Source: Methanosarcina siciliae T4/M (GTDB lineage Archaea; Halobacteriota; Methanosarcinia; Methanosarcinales; Methanosarcinaceae). Taken from it: 64,000 nucleotides of DNA. A program made the position numbers and the translations under genes. The stretch covers positions 1,302,001 to 1,366,000 of the forward strand of contig NZ_CP009506.1 of assembly GCF_000970085.1 (NCBI RefSeq), in the 5' to 3' direction. Below, piece by piece: positions 8,174 through 17,586 of this stretch. The notes below the pieces were generated by a model. That model had not been told where the DNA came from, searched no databases, and saw only the letters and a list, made by a program, of their open reading frames with translations. Position 1 is the stretch's first letter. Every line of letters starts with the position of its first letter.

Positions 8174-9943
8174 TTGGAAGTTGGTCCAGAGTCCAGATTC
8201 AGACTCCACAACACAAAAGAATACCCAAAGCTAATGGAGTATATCACCCGATTTGATACCGAAGCTACAAGGGTCAATTCAATTGCAATTTTAATCGGAC
8301 TCCTGACAGGCCTCGTAATAGGAGTTTATGACCGCGCCCTCCAGTACAGTAATACTCTTTTCGGAATGCAGCAGGGATTCTCCTTACACGACTTCCCATA
8401 CTATTATGTAATACTCATGCCCGCCATAGGAGGGCTGCTGGTGGGGTTAATCTCCCACTATCTGATAAAAAAGAGATACGGCGTAGAAGGGCTCATAGAA
8501 ACCGTAACCCTCCGCGGAGCAAGGATCAAGCTCAAGGATACTTTTCTGGAAGTTTTTGCTTCGATAATCACAATCAGTTCTGGAGGTGCCCTGGGAAAGG
8601 AAGCTCCGGGGGTACTCGCCGGGGCCGGGACGGGGGCTCTTTTGGGGAGAATCCTGAAAAGCCCGGAAAGACAACTCCAGACCCTCCTTGGTTGCGGGGC
8701 TGCCGGTGGGATTGCAGCTGCATTCAGCGCTCCGCTTGCAGGGGTAGTTTTCGTAGTAGAAGTGATTTACGGGGAGCTTGAAACCAGGACTTTCATTCCG
8801 ATAGTTATCTCCTCGGTCTTTGCAACTCTGGTCTCAAGCACGCTTTTCGGGATAAAGCCTATCCAGATATCTCCCTACCAGCTGGTGAGCCCCTACAAAG
8901 AACTAGGGCTCTACCTTATCCTCGGCCTCCTTGCGGGGATCGTCTCGACAATGCTGATTCGGACACTCTACTACACAAAAGACCTTTTTTCGAGAATCCC
9001 CCTCCATCCGGTCTTCAAACCTGCCCTGGGAGGGCTTGCCGTGGGAGTAATCGGCCTTTTTTACCCCAGAGTCCTGGGGATGGGTTATAATGTAATAATG
9101 GATGCCCTGAATAACGAGTTCACTTTCCAACTCCTGCTGATCCTGCTCTTCCTGAAAATCATCGCCTTTTCCCTGAGCCTGGGCTCTGGAGGTTCGGGAG
9201 GAACGATTGTCCCCTCCCTTTTCGCTGGTGCGATGTTGGGAGGAGCTTTCGGGACAGCCGCAAACGTACTGTTCCCGGGGACAATAGCCGAGTCAGGTGC
9301 CTATGCAATGGTCGGGATGGGGGCAGTCTTTGCCGGGACTGCCCGAGCTCCTCTTACCGCTATCCTGATTCTTTTTGAGATTACCAGGGACTACAGTCTC
9401 ATCCTCCCCCTCATGTTTGCCTGCGTACTGAGCAACGTAATGTCCAATGCCATTTATTCCGAGTCCATTTTTACGGAAGGGCTACGCAGGAGAGGGTTCA
9501 AAATAAGGAAAGGCAGGGAAGTCGATATCATGGTATCCATGCTTGTAAAGGATGCCATGGTCACACACGTCCAGACCGTCTCCGAAGAAAAGAACGTGGG
9601 CACTCTCATCGCCCTCATGCAAGCAAGCCGTCATGCAGGTTTCCCGGTCCTTGATTCCAAAGGCAAGCTTTCAGGGATAGTGACACTCTCAGACCTCCGG
9701 AGCAAGGTAAAGTACGGAGAAGTCGACAAAAAGATAGGGGATATAGCCACCCACGATGTGGAAATCGCCTACCCCGATGAAACCCTTGAAGCAGTCCTGA
9801 AACGCCTTGGTTCAAAGCAAATAGGCAGGCTCCCGGTCGTGGACCGCATGGACAAAACTAAACTCCTCGGCCTCATCACCCGAAGCGATATTGTGAATTC
9901 GTATAATAAGAAAGTCGTGGAAAAAGTCCGGGACACCGACTGA
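8174..9943 (+). CDS. CLC-family chloride channel/transporter with CBS pair
   Basis: 589 aa. A TTG at 8174 preceded by GAGG is used; an ATG 20 codons later (MEYITRF) is possible. About ten hydrophobic segments form a CLC core with the anion-pathway motifs GGALGKEAPG (the Glu of GKEAP corresponds to the gating glutamate of the GREGP motif), GSGGSGGTIVPSLF and the GMGAVFAGTARAPLTAILILFE segment. The last 130 residues are two CBS domains (VKDAMVTHVQTVSEEKN... and IGDIATHDVEIAYPDET...), which often bind adenine nucleotides and regulate transport. Whether it is a channel or a Cl-/H+ exchanger cannot be told from this. It is probably transcribed alone; the NACHT gene begins 158 bp downstream. Confidence 0.93.
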   Translation: MEVGPESRFRLHNTKEYPKLMEYITRFDTEATRVNSIAILIGLLTGLVIGVYDRALQYSNTLFGMQQGFSLHDFPYYYVILMPAIGGLLVGLISHYLIKKRYGVEGLIETVTLRGARIKLKDTFLEVFASIITISSGGALGKEAPGVLAGAGTGALLGRILKSPERQLQTLLGCGAAGGIAAAFSAPLAGVVFVVEVIYGELETRTFIPIVISSVFATLVSSTLFGIKPIQISPYQLVSPYKELGLYLILGLLAGIVSTMLIRTLYYTKDLFSRIPLHPVFKPALGGLAVGVIGLFYPRVLGMGYNVIMDALNNEFTFQLLLILLFLKIIAFSLSLGSGGSGGTIVPSLFAGAMLGGAFGTAANVLFPGTIAESGAYAMVGMGAVFAGTARAPLTAILILFEITRDYSLILPLMFACVLSNVMSNAIYSESIFTEGLRRRGFKIRKGREVDIMVSMLVKDAMVTHVQTVSEEKNVGTLIALMQASRHAGFPVLDSKGKLSGIVTLSDLRSKVKYGEVDKKIGDIATHDVEIAYPDETLEAVLKRLGSKQIGRLPVVDRMDKTKLLGLITRSDIVNSYNKKVVEKVRDTD

Positions 9944-10101
9944 AAACAACAGCCTGTAAAAGCCCCGGACAAAGAACACAGGGTAAACTGGAATTAAAAG
10001 ATTCCTGTAAAACATGAATAACAAAAAGAGAGTTTCTCATGACAAAAAGGATAGAACTGAAAAGAAAATGGGGATATTCTTTATAAAATTGGGAGAACTT
10101 T

Positions 10102-13100
10102 ATGCAAAGAGCTGAAGGAAATTCATGCGGGGACGCAGAAGAATATCTGAAAAACATAATACTTGAAGCTGCAGGTGAAATGCCTGATCTCTATATTGAA
10201 ATGTCTGCAAGAGAAATACTACCTATCACGCGCCGTATTTTTGAGGAGAATACTTTTCTTGCCCATGAATTCAAAATTTCCCAGCTTGTAGAAAAAGAAA
10301 AGCGCCTGATAATTTACGGAGAAGCAGGTTCGGGAAAAACGAGTACTCTCAAGTGGCTGAATACCACCTGTGCCGGAGAATATCTCGAAAAAAAAGAAGA
10401 ATACATTCCTATTTATGTAGCCCTTGATTCTTATGTTAAAGGTTCTTTTTATGCTTATTTGAAAGCAAAAACAAAAGAAAAAGGGGTTATGGAACCTGCT
10501 TTCAGAGAATTACTCGAAGGAAAAGCCCTGCTGCTTTTAGACGGGCTTGACATGCTCAGATCTTCCGAGAGCTTTTCACCCCTTGACGAAATTTCCGATT
10601 TCATTTCCGATCATGAAGACTGCAGATACGTTATCGCCTCAAGATACGGCCCCTCTGGAAGTATAAAAAGTACATTTGCCGTTTGCGAGCTTGAGAAATT
10701 CTCAGATGAAAAAATAGGGCTCTTTATAGAGAGTTCCGTCCCTAACAAAAGGCAGGCAAAAATTCTGAAAAACAGAAGCCTGAATAAAATCAATTCGCAT
10801 CCTTTTCTCCGAAATCCCCTGCTGCTCAAACTCTGGATTAAAACTTCAATCGCTCGAATGGGGATGATAGGACAAAAGAGATTTAATCACGAGTTTGCTT
10901 CTTTTGACCCTGATTATATCCCCTCAAATCGGGCAGAACTTTACCAGGTTTTTATTTCAGAACTTTTCAGGAATTCCGGGATTAAAGAAGATCTCTTCAG
11001 TTCCGAAAAGATACTCTCCATGAAAAAAGGCAAAGATATGGAAAACTGCGGTCCGGGAAGCAGAGAGTCGAAAAACCCTGAAAAACTGTCTGACAAAAGT
11101 ACTCAGAGAACAGACTCGGAAGAAGTGGATTTCGAAAGAATAGAGATTGAAAGTTTTCTAATGGACCTGGCATTCAAGCTCCAGTGCGAGCACACGCTTT
11201 CCTGCAAGTACGGATATGCCCTTAAAACCGCAGAAAAATATACAAAACAAAATCCTACAAAACAAAATTCATCCGGAAAAACAGAATCAAAAAAAACAGA
11301 AGCAAGAAAGCTTCTCAAGGCCTGCTTCGGGCCGGGGCTCCTGACCAGAGACCATTCAGAAGTAAAGTTCGGGATAAATCGGGACCTTCAGGAATACTTT
11401 GCAGCTTTAAAGCTGAAACAACACTTTGAGCAGGGGATAGGGATCTCAGAAGCATTCGGGCACCCCGGATGGGAAAATGTTGTAATATTTATCTCGGAGA
11501 TGGTCGAATCGGGAGAAGAACTGGTAAACTCCATAATTTTAGACAAAAACCCGGAACTTGCTTCAAAATGTGCCACTAAGATAAGCCTCGAAACAAAAGA
11601 AAAATTATGTTCATTACTTGCCGGAAAACTGGACAGCAGGTACACGCTGGAAAAAATGAGAGTGATCCGGAGCCTGGGCAGGCTTGGAGACTGCGGAATT
11701 GAAGCCATTTCAGGAGTGCTTGAACACGGGAATACGGGAGTGAAAAGAGAAGCTGTAAGGGTTCTCGGGGAGACAGGATCGGAAATGGCCCTTCTCCCCC
11801 TAACAGCCGCATTTGGGGATGAGGATTACTCTGTGAGGATCGAAACCGTAAAAGCTCTCAGTATGATAGGGACGGAAAAAGCTGTCGACCTGCTGACGAA
11901 CGCACTGGCGGATAAGAACCGGGCTGTCCGCCTGGAAGCAACCAATGCACTGATGCGGATAGAGTCAGAAAGGGCTCTTGAAACTCTTGTTTCCGCACTT
12001 GGAGATAAAGATGATTTTGTCCGTTTTGGGGCAATGGGAGCTCTGAGCAGGGCAAATCCTCAAAAAGCGGCAGCCCCTCTCATAAAAGCATTTAAGGAAG
12101 AGAATAAACTTGTTCGATGGGGAGCTGCCGAGGCCCTGGGTCAGATGAGATCGGAAAGAGCTGTTGAACCATTCATGGATGCCCTGCAGGATGAGGACGA
12201 ATTTGTACGATGGATAGCAATAAAGGCACTGGGGACAATAAAATCGGATAAAACCCCTGATACTTTTATCTGTACACTTGATGACAAAAGCCACTTCGTC
12301 CGAAGAGAAGCAGCAAAAGCACTCGGAGTGTTAAATTCGGAAAAAACACTTGATCTCCTTGTTTCCGCGCTTTCGGATGAGAACGAATTCGTAAGAAAGG
12401 CGGCAGCTGAAGCCCTCGGAGAGAGAGGACCCGAAATTGCAGGGTCAAAAACAGCTGTTGACGCACTTGTAAAGAGGCTCGGTGATGAAAGCCACCTGGT
12501 TCGGCTGGAAGCGGCAAAGGCACTCGGAATGGCAAGATCCGGGGAAGCTGTTGTCCCTCTTCTTCTGGTACTGGGGGATGAAAACCGATTTGTCCGAAAA
12601 GAAGCAGCAAAGGCACTCGGGCAACTGGAATCTGAAAAAGTCCTTGAGCTGCTTATTCATGCGCTTGAGTCAGATAACCATTTCATGAGGCAGGGAGCAG
12701 TAAGAGCCCTGGGCCAGATAAGTTCTGAGGAGGCGAGTTCTGAGGAGACTCGGAACCAGATATCGGATAAAGTTTTCGACATTCTTGATAATGCCTTTCA
12801 GGATGAAGATAAGTTTGTAAGGAGGGAAGCAGCCAGAGCTCTGGAAAATATATCCGGAAACAGGCCTGAAAGAGCTTTTCAGTCCCTGATTAATGCGCTT
12901 GACGATGAAGATGAGGAAGTCAGAAGGCTGCTGGCCGGAGTACTGGGGTGCCTTGCTTCCGAGACAGCTGTTCCCCGATTAATCGATTCCCTCAAGTCCA
13001 AAGACGAAAACGTGCGGCGTTTTGCAGCTGAAGCCCTCGGGCAGATAAGATCTGAAAAAGCCCTGGAACCCCTGATAGATACCATGCTTTTTGATTCATC

Positions 13101-13563
13101 CGGGTTTGTGAAAAGGGAAGCTGCCCGGGCTCTTGGCAAAGTAAAATCCGGAAAAGCCGTGGAACCTCTTATTGATGCACTCCTTAATGAAAACAATGAA
13201 GGCAGATGGGGAGCTGCCGAAGCCCTGGGCAGGATTAAAGCTGAAACTGCAGTTGGACCTCTTATTCTTGCTCTTGCCGATAGAGACGACTTTACACGGT
13301 TTGCTGCGGCAAAAGCTCTTGGCAGGATAAAACCCAAAAAAGCTATCGAACCTCTGATCAATGCACTTTATGACCGGAACCGCTTTGTAAAAGCAGAAGC
13401 TGTCGTAGCCCTCATTAAAATTTGTACGAAAGAAGATAAAGATCGGATGCAGGTATTACTTGCTTCAGAAAATGAGCTTGCAGCAAATCTCGCGTTCGAA
13501 ATCCTGGAAGAAATTGAAATGCAGGAAGTATCGAAAACCCGCCTGTTTCCGGACTTGCAATAA
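10102..13563 (+). CDS. NACHT NTPase with C-terminal HEAT-repeat array
   Basis: 1153 aa, with ATG 7 nt after GGGAG. An N-terminal region of about 60 residues leads into a NACHT-type STAND NTPase: Walker A GEAGSGKTS at residues 73-81, Walker B LLLLDGLD at 143-150, followed by an RYGPSGS sensor-like segment and a helical region with NPLLLKLW (about 253), typical of NACHT. A low-complexity hydrophilic stretch (about 310-345 and 375-400) precedes roughly 18 HEAT repeats from about residue 513 to 1140. The architecture matches signal-transducing STAND proteins, in which repeats sense a ligand and NTP drives oligomerisation; bacterial NACHT proteins include anti-phage sensors. No effector domain (nuclease, TIR, protease) is recognisable. 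It stands alone between a chloride channel and a methyltransferase. Confidence 0.9.
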   Translation: MQRAEGNSCGDAEEYLKNIILEAAGEMPDLYIEMSAREILPITRRIFEENTFLAHEFKISQLVEKEKRLIIYGEAGSGKTSTLKWLNTTCAGEYLEKKEEYIPIYVALDSYVKGSFYAYLKAKTKEKGVMEPAFRELLEGKALLLLDGLDMLRSSESFSPLDEISDFISDHEDCRYVIASRYGPSGSIKSTFAVCELEKFSDEKIGLFIESSVPNKRQAKILKNRSLNKINSHPFLRNPLLLKLWIKTSIARMGMIGQKRFNHEFASFDPDYIPSNRAELYQVFISELFRNSGIKEDLFSSEKILSMKKGKDMENCGPGSRESKNPEKLSDKSTQRTDSEEVDFERIEIESFLMDLAFKLQCEHTLSCKYGYALKTAEKYTKQNPTKQNSSGKTESKKTEARKLLKACFGPGLLTRDHSEVKFGINRDLQEYFAALKLKQHFEQGIGISEAFGHPGWENVVIFISEMVESGEELVNSIILDKNPELASKCATKISLETKEKLCSLLAGKLDSRYTLEKMRVIRSLGRLGDCGIEAISGVLEHGNTGVKREAVRVLGETGSEMALLPLTAAFGDEDYSVRIETVKALSMIGTEKAVDLLTNALADKNRAVRLEATNALMRIESERALETLVSALGDKDDFVRFGAMGALSRANPQKAAAPLIKAFKEENKLVRWGAAEALGQMRSERAVEPFMDALQDEDEFVRWIAIKALGTIKSDKTPDTFICTLDDKSHFVRREAAKALGVLNSEKTLDLLVSALSDENEFVRKAAAEALGERGPEIAGSKTAVDALVKRLGDESHLVRLEAAKALGMARSGEAVVPLLLVLGDENRFVRKEAAKALGQLESEKVLELLIHALESDNHFMRQGAVRALGQISSEEASSEETRNQISDKVFDILDNAFQDEDKFVRREAARALENISGNRPERAFQSLINALDDEDEEVRRLLAGVLGCLASETAVPRLIDSLKSKDENVRRFAAEALGQIRSEKALEPLIDTMLFDSSGFVKREAARALGKVKSGKAVEPLIDALLNENNEGRWGAAEALGRIKAETAVGPLILALADRDDFTRFAAAKALGRIKPKKAIEPLINALYDRNRFVKAEAVVALIKICTKEDKDRMQVLLASENELAANLAFEILEEIEMQEVSKTRLFPDLQ

Positions 13564-13665
13564 CTCCAAAAAAGGAACAGATTTGAATGAAGCGATAAGA
13601 ATAATTTAAAGAATTTTAAAAATCAGTTCAAAAAATATCATTTTTAAAACATCGGAGCCAGAAAA

Positions 13666-14706
13666 ATGGAAAGAAATCTCAGGAAAAATTTTCTTAACGC
13701 TCTTCGCGGAAATCCAGTTGACATGACCCCTGCCCTGTCCGTCACCCAGACCGGAACCGTTGAACTGATGGACCTGACCGGCGCCGCCTGGCCGGAAGCT
13801 CATTCAGACCCGGAAAAGATGGCAACCCTCGCCCTTGCAGGCTACGAAATTGCAGGCCTTGAAGCCGTGCGCTACCCCTACTGCCTGACCGTGCTTGCCG
13901 AAACCATGGGCTGCAACGTGCGGATGGGCACGAAAGATATCCAGCCCTCAGTCCTGTCCCATCCTTTTTCCGGAGGTCCGGAAAAATTGGAAGTCCCTGA
14001 AGCCCTGCTCGAAAAAGGAAGAATTCCCACCGTCCTCAAAGCAACCGAAATCCTTGCAGCCCGGACAGGCGGAGAAAACGGGAAAGAAGAAACTCCCCTC
14101 ATAGCAGGGATGGAAGGGCCCCTTACTGTTTTTACCCACCTTGCAGAAGTCAAGAATTACCTTATCTGGACCATCAAAAAACCCGACTACGTCAGTGCCT
14201 TCATGGAGACCTGCACCGAGATCTGCATCGAATACGCAAACGCCCTCTTCGACTGCGGTGCAGACGCCCTCTCCATGCCCGACGGCGGGATAGTAGGCTC
14301 AAGAATGATGCCTCCTTCGGTTCTTGAAAACTCCGTCAAACCCTTCTACGAACGCCTCTGCAAAAAAGTAAAAGGCCCCGTAATCCTGCACATCTGTGGC
14401 GATGCCGGAGATACCCTGGGAACTCTTTCGGAATGCGGTTTCGAAGCCATCAGCATCGAAGAAAAAGTCAGCCTGAAAGCCGCAAAAGAAGCCATTAACG
14501 GCAGGGCAAGGTTAATAGGAAATGTCTCCCCCTCAAGGACCCTGCTCTTCGGAACCCCTGACGCCGTGAAAGCCGAAGCAAAGCAGTGCCTTTCCTGCGG
14601 TGTGGATATCCTTGCCCCTGGCTGCGGGATTGCCCCGAGGACTCCGCTTGCAAATATCAGGGCGCTTGTGGAAGCTAGGAATGAGTGGTACGGGGAGAAG
14701 AAATGA
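13666..14706 (+). CDS. Methylcobamide:CoM methyltransferase, MtaA/MtbA family
   Basis: 346 aa in the uroporphyrinogen decarboxylase superfamily. It is expected to move a methyl group from a methylated corrinoid protein to coenzyme M for methanogenesis from methanol, methylamines or methylthiols. The zinc site is visible as HICGDAGDT (His-X-Cys) and the later APGCGIAPRTP cysteine, as in MtaA and MtbA. The N-terminal VTQTGTVELM and WPEAHSDPEKMATLA also fit. Compared with MtbA it has an insertion around residues 125-145 (ARTGGENGKEE). No corrinoid protein or methyltransferase 1 gene is adjacent, so the substrate pathway cannot be set. GGAG lies 8 nt before the start. Confidence 0.88.
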   Translation: MERNLRKNFLNALRGNPVDMTPALSVTQTGTVELMDLTGAAWPEAHSDPEKMATLALAGYEIAGLEAVRYPYCLTVLAETMGCNVRMGTKDIQPSVLSHPFSGGPEKLEVPEALLEKGRIPTVLKATEILAARTGGENGKEETPLIAGMEGPLTVFTHLAEVKNYLIWTIKKPDYVSAFMETCTEICIEYANALFDCGADALSMPDGGIVGSRMMPPSVLENSVKPFYERLCKKVKGPVILHICGDAGDTLGTLSECGFEAISIEEKVSLKAAKEAINGRARLIGNVSPSRTLLFGTPDAVKAEAKQCLSCGVDILAPGCGIAPRTPLANIRALVEARNEWYGEKK

Positions 14707-15213
14707 AAAATATGAGAGGAAAAATATGAGAGGATAAAAAGTAAGCAGAAAATTCAGACCAGCTTTTTAGCTGTTCTTTAGATATTTAAGTAGAACCGTA
14801 TTAAACGGGCACCTGTTCTATTACATAACATAAAATTCCTCAATGTTCACATTTCGTGAAGCATTTAGACCTGTCAAATACCAGGAAAATCTTTTTTAAG
14901 TCTCCTATTTAACCAAAAAAGTTACGAATTCGATGAATAAAGCACCGACGGATATACCCTCAAGTTATTATAAAAAATAATTGATATTAAGTATATTTAT
15001 ACTATAATATATATGATTGATTATGAAATTAAAGAAGTTCCAAATTTAAAAATAGTTAATTTTAAGTTCATTTATGCTATTATATATATGGGGGATTATA
15101 AAAGTAAAAAAGTTCCAGATGAAACTAAAATATTAAACCGTTTTTAATCCAGCTTCAACATAAAGTTATAAATTATTCAAAATTAGCAAAGTGAATCATG
15201 GGGTGGGGGAGTT
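14707..15213. other. AT-rich intergenic region with imperfect direct repeat
   Basis: No gene seen. Two copies of an about 50-bp sequence with roughly 80 percent identity start at 14996 and 15071; both contain a TATATATATG-like core and the string AAGTTCCA. Their position upstream of the amidotransferase gene suggests a duplicated promoter, which is inference. Confidence 0.5.
14996..15120. repeat. Imperfect direct repeat, two copies of about 50 bp at 75-bp spacing
   Basis: Copy A 14996-15045 and copy B 15071-15120 share TTTAT-CTAT-ATATATATG, GATTAT and AAGTTCCA in the same order and spacing. The reading is direct; the function is unknown. Confidence 0.65.
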
Positions 15214-16344
15214 ATGACAGAGAATGAATACTTGAAAAGATGTAGCAGGTGTATATTACCTGAAACAACACCAAACATTATTTTTGATAAAGATGGTGTT
15301 TGTAATTTTTGCCGTTCTCACATAAAAGTCCAGTATGAAGGGGAGCCAAAACTTAGGGAATTATTGCACTCGCATCGCAAAGATAGCAACAAATATGATT
15401 GTGCCATAGGAATAAGTGGCGGGCGGGATAGCAGTTACGCACTCCTCAAACTTGTAAAGGATTATAACCTGAAAGTTCTGGCAGTTAACTATGAAAATCC
15501 GTTTACTGACCCCCAGGCTAAGACCAATATTGAAAATGCTGTAGAAGCGTTAAATGTTGACGTTGTTAGTTTCAAATTGAAGAATAATATTCATGAAAAA
15601 ACATTTAAACATAATTTTACTTCATGGCTTCGTAAACCGTCTCCTGCATCCATACCTATGATGTGTATTGCCTGTAAATTGATTCTTCCGAATGTGATTA
15701 AATGCGCAAAAAAGTATGATGTGAAATGTATAGTTACAGGAGGCAATCCATATGAATACACATCTTTTAAAAGAGAATTACTGAATGTTTCAACAGACGA
15801 AACTTACACGAAGATCTTAAAAAAAAGTTTTGGCGTAAAAGGGTTTGGAGGAATTGCGGGTGAAATGTTAAATAACCCTATGTATTGCCATCCGATGTGT
15901 ATTTCCACAATGATAACAGGATTTTTGTACGGGAACCCTTACAGCTTCGGACCCAAATTTTTGTCCCCGGATATTGAGTTTATAGACATATTTCACTACA
16001 TTCCCTGGGAAGAAGAGGAAGTTTTGTCAAGAATCAAGAAGGAATTGAACTGGGAAAGCCCGAGAAGGTTCAGTTCATCCTGGAGATTTGACTGCACTGT
16101 AAGTCATTTAAAAGATTTTATGTATCTAAAAACCCTCAACATGACAGAAAAAGATGATTTTTATTCCAAAATGGTAAGAGAAGGCCTGATTACCCGGGAA
16201 GAGGCTCTCATAAGAATAAAAGATGAAAACAAACTGCATATGGATGAAATACGAAAATTACTTGACAGTAACGGAATCAGCGATGTTTCCCACTTAAAAA
16301 TGGATAAAGAGGAAATAATTAGGAAAGAAATACTGGCCGAATAA
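15214..16344 (+). CDS. N-acetyl sugar amidotransferase-like PP-loop protein (WbpG/WbuX family)
   Basis: 376 aa, ATG preceded by GGGTGGGGGAGTT. The N-terminus carries the family hallmark CSRCILPETTPNIIFD with a further CNFC pair (zinc-ribbon-like), then the ATP-pyrophosphatase loop SGGRDSS at about residue 69. In lipopolysaccharide and glycan pathways these enzymes use ATP and ammonia from a HisH-type glutaminase to turn a 2-acetamido into an acetamidino group. Additional CIACK and CHPMC motifs may bind metal. No HisH/HisF-like partner or other glycan gene is nearby, so it is an orphan in this window. The gene is more AT-rich than its neighbours and is followed by gene debris, both consistent with later acquisition. 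Sugar-amidine synthesis is the best family guess. Confidence 0.8.
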   Translation: MTENEYLKRCSRCILPETTPNIIFDKDGVCNFCRSHIKVQYEGEPKLRELLHSHRKDSNKYDCAIGISGGRDSSYALLKLVKDYNLKVLAVNYENPFTDPQAKTNIENAVEALNVDVVSFKLKNNIHEKTFKHNFTSWLRKPSPASIPMMCIACKLILPNVIKCAKKYDVKCIVTGGNPYEYTSFKRELLNVSTDETYTKILKKSFGVKGFGGIAGEMLNNPMYCHPMCISTMITGFLYGNPYSFGPKFLSPDIEFIDIFHYIPWEEEEVLSRIKKELNWESPRRFSSSWRFDCTVSHLKDFMYLKTLNMTEKDDFYSKMVREGLITREEALIRIKDENKLHMDEIRKLLDSNGISDVSHLKMDKEEIIRKEILAE

Positions 16345-16604
16345 GTCGGATAATTTTTCATCAAGTATATCAAAAACAATCTATTTCTTAAAGGCTGGTA
16401 AACCTTATTTCGAGGCCTGAGTCTGGAACTGGCATTTCCCGTCCGGGTTGAACCTCAGGAGTACGCAGTCCTTTTTTACTGGCTCAAGAGGACAAATTAA
16501 AGGCTTGTTATGTAAAACCTTTAGTCGCTGTAACAAACCGCTGTTGTCACGTTCGACGCAGCAGATCGGTATTTACTAAGAAAAAAATCAAAGAAACAAT
16601 CTCG
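16345..16604. other. Region with possible coding remnant
   Basis: A short plus-strand open stretch ending at 16500 encodes LELAFPVRVEPQEYAVLFYW followed by LKRTN and a stop. It has protein-like composition but no start and no family I recognise. It may be a fragment of a decayed gene. Confidence 0.3.
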
Positions 16605-16937
16605 CTATTGTTCTGTAATCGGATCGCTGAATAGTTGGAAGTATTGTTTGCCGTTATACTCGACTAATTTGCCGGCTTCTTCCCCATCAAGCAACCCACC
16701 TACATCAGTATCTGTTGGTTCAATTTCTCCTGAGATCGTACGGAAGACATCCGGCAGGTCTTCAGCGGAAGATACGGGAAAATACTGGCCGTCGGCGGAT
16801 GTTGCGATGTTGGTTAACAGAGCACTGTTGACTCCACTGCCAAGACCAATAGTATAAACGGTGACATCATTATTTATTGCCTGCTGGGTGTAATAATCGC
16901 TGTAAGAACCCTGACCATCGGCAAGCAGGATTACCAT
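16605..16937 (-). pseudogene. 5'-truncated von Willebrand factor A domain protein
   Basis: About 110 residues remain. They begin inside a vWA domain at VILLADGQ (the core strand normally preceded by about 100 residues with the MIDAS DXSXS motif), continue through VTVYTIGLGSGVNSALLTNIA and ADGQYFPVSSAEDLPDVFRTI, and end with the domain's usual last helix plus a short tail. Reading upstream in the same frame gives ISAW and then a TAG at about 16950, with no MIDAS motif. The piece is therefore the 3' part of a lost secreted or surface vWA gene, unlikely to be functional. Confidence 0.75.
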
Positions 16938-17586
16938 CCAAGCTGAGATCCACTATAGGGCTCAAAAGTATAAAAAGAGGATTAAAAGAAAGAAAAGAAA
17001 GAGAAAAAATAAAAAGCCGAGTTTTCAATACGGGCCCTGAATTATCAAACATTTGAGAGCAACCTCAACCACAAATAACCCTAGCATCACCATCAAAAAA
17101 AGGATAAAAAGGTTGAGGATGATCTGCCCGACTTTCGTTCTGACTGAAACCAGTCCATACATGCATATTCCCATATATTAATTATATCGGAAACAATATA
17201 TAAACATTTGGAAATTTTCATACTTATTTATATATTAATATATGACAAAATATAAAAGATGGAAATAAGACATTTTCCTGCCTTTTTTAATTGATTCCCG
17301 GACAAAATACCCCCATTAATCACCAATAATATGTATTTCTATGGCCATTATCGTTTAGATATATCTATTGTATTCTATTGTGTCTATTAAGCGAATTAAT
17401 TCACATGTATCCTTTAACATGTATCCTTTATTATCTTTGATTAACCTTTATTATTTTCCAATAAGTCCAATAATTCTGTTCTTATTAGCCGTTATTAGTC
17501 TCTATTAAACTCATAAAGTCCGTTAGTCCTATCCTTATCAGCCATATCAGCCTCTATCAAACTCATTAAGTCAAGTAGTTCAGTAA
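16938..17586. other. AT-rich region downstream of vhxC with one possible small gene
   Basis: Apart from a possible 49-residue membrane peptide (17025-17174) this stretch is composed of AT-rich sequence with several short direct repeats (for example CATGTATCCTTTA twice at about 17404-17431, and CCTTTATTAT variants). No other gene seen. Confidence 0.4.
17025..17174 (-). CDS. Possible small membrane peptide
   Basis: A 49-codon open frame, ATG at 17174 or an internal ATG at 17162, ending TGA at 17025. It has a basic N-terminal part (VRTKVG) and one strongly hydrophobic helix (LNLFILFLMVMLGLFVVEVAL), as expected of a single-pass membrane peptide. There is no clear ribosome binding site; a TATAATTAATATAT sequence precedes it. 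It may be a real small protein or the N-terminal anchor of a decayed gene such as the vWA fragment further on. Low confidence. Confidence 0.3.
   Translation of the reverse strand: MGICMYGLVSVRTKVGQIILNLFILFLMVMLGLFVVEVALKCLIIQGPY

Noticed and set aside
16950..16966. CACTATAGGGC resembling a T7 promoter or vector contamination
   Set aside because: Only 11 bases match; flanks are ordinary archaeal AT-rich DNA, so chance is the better explanation.
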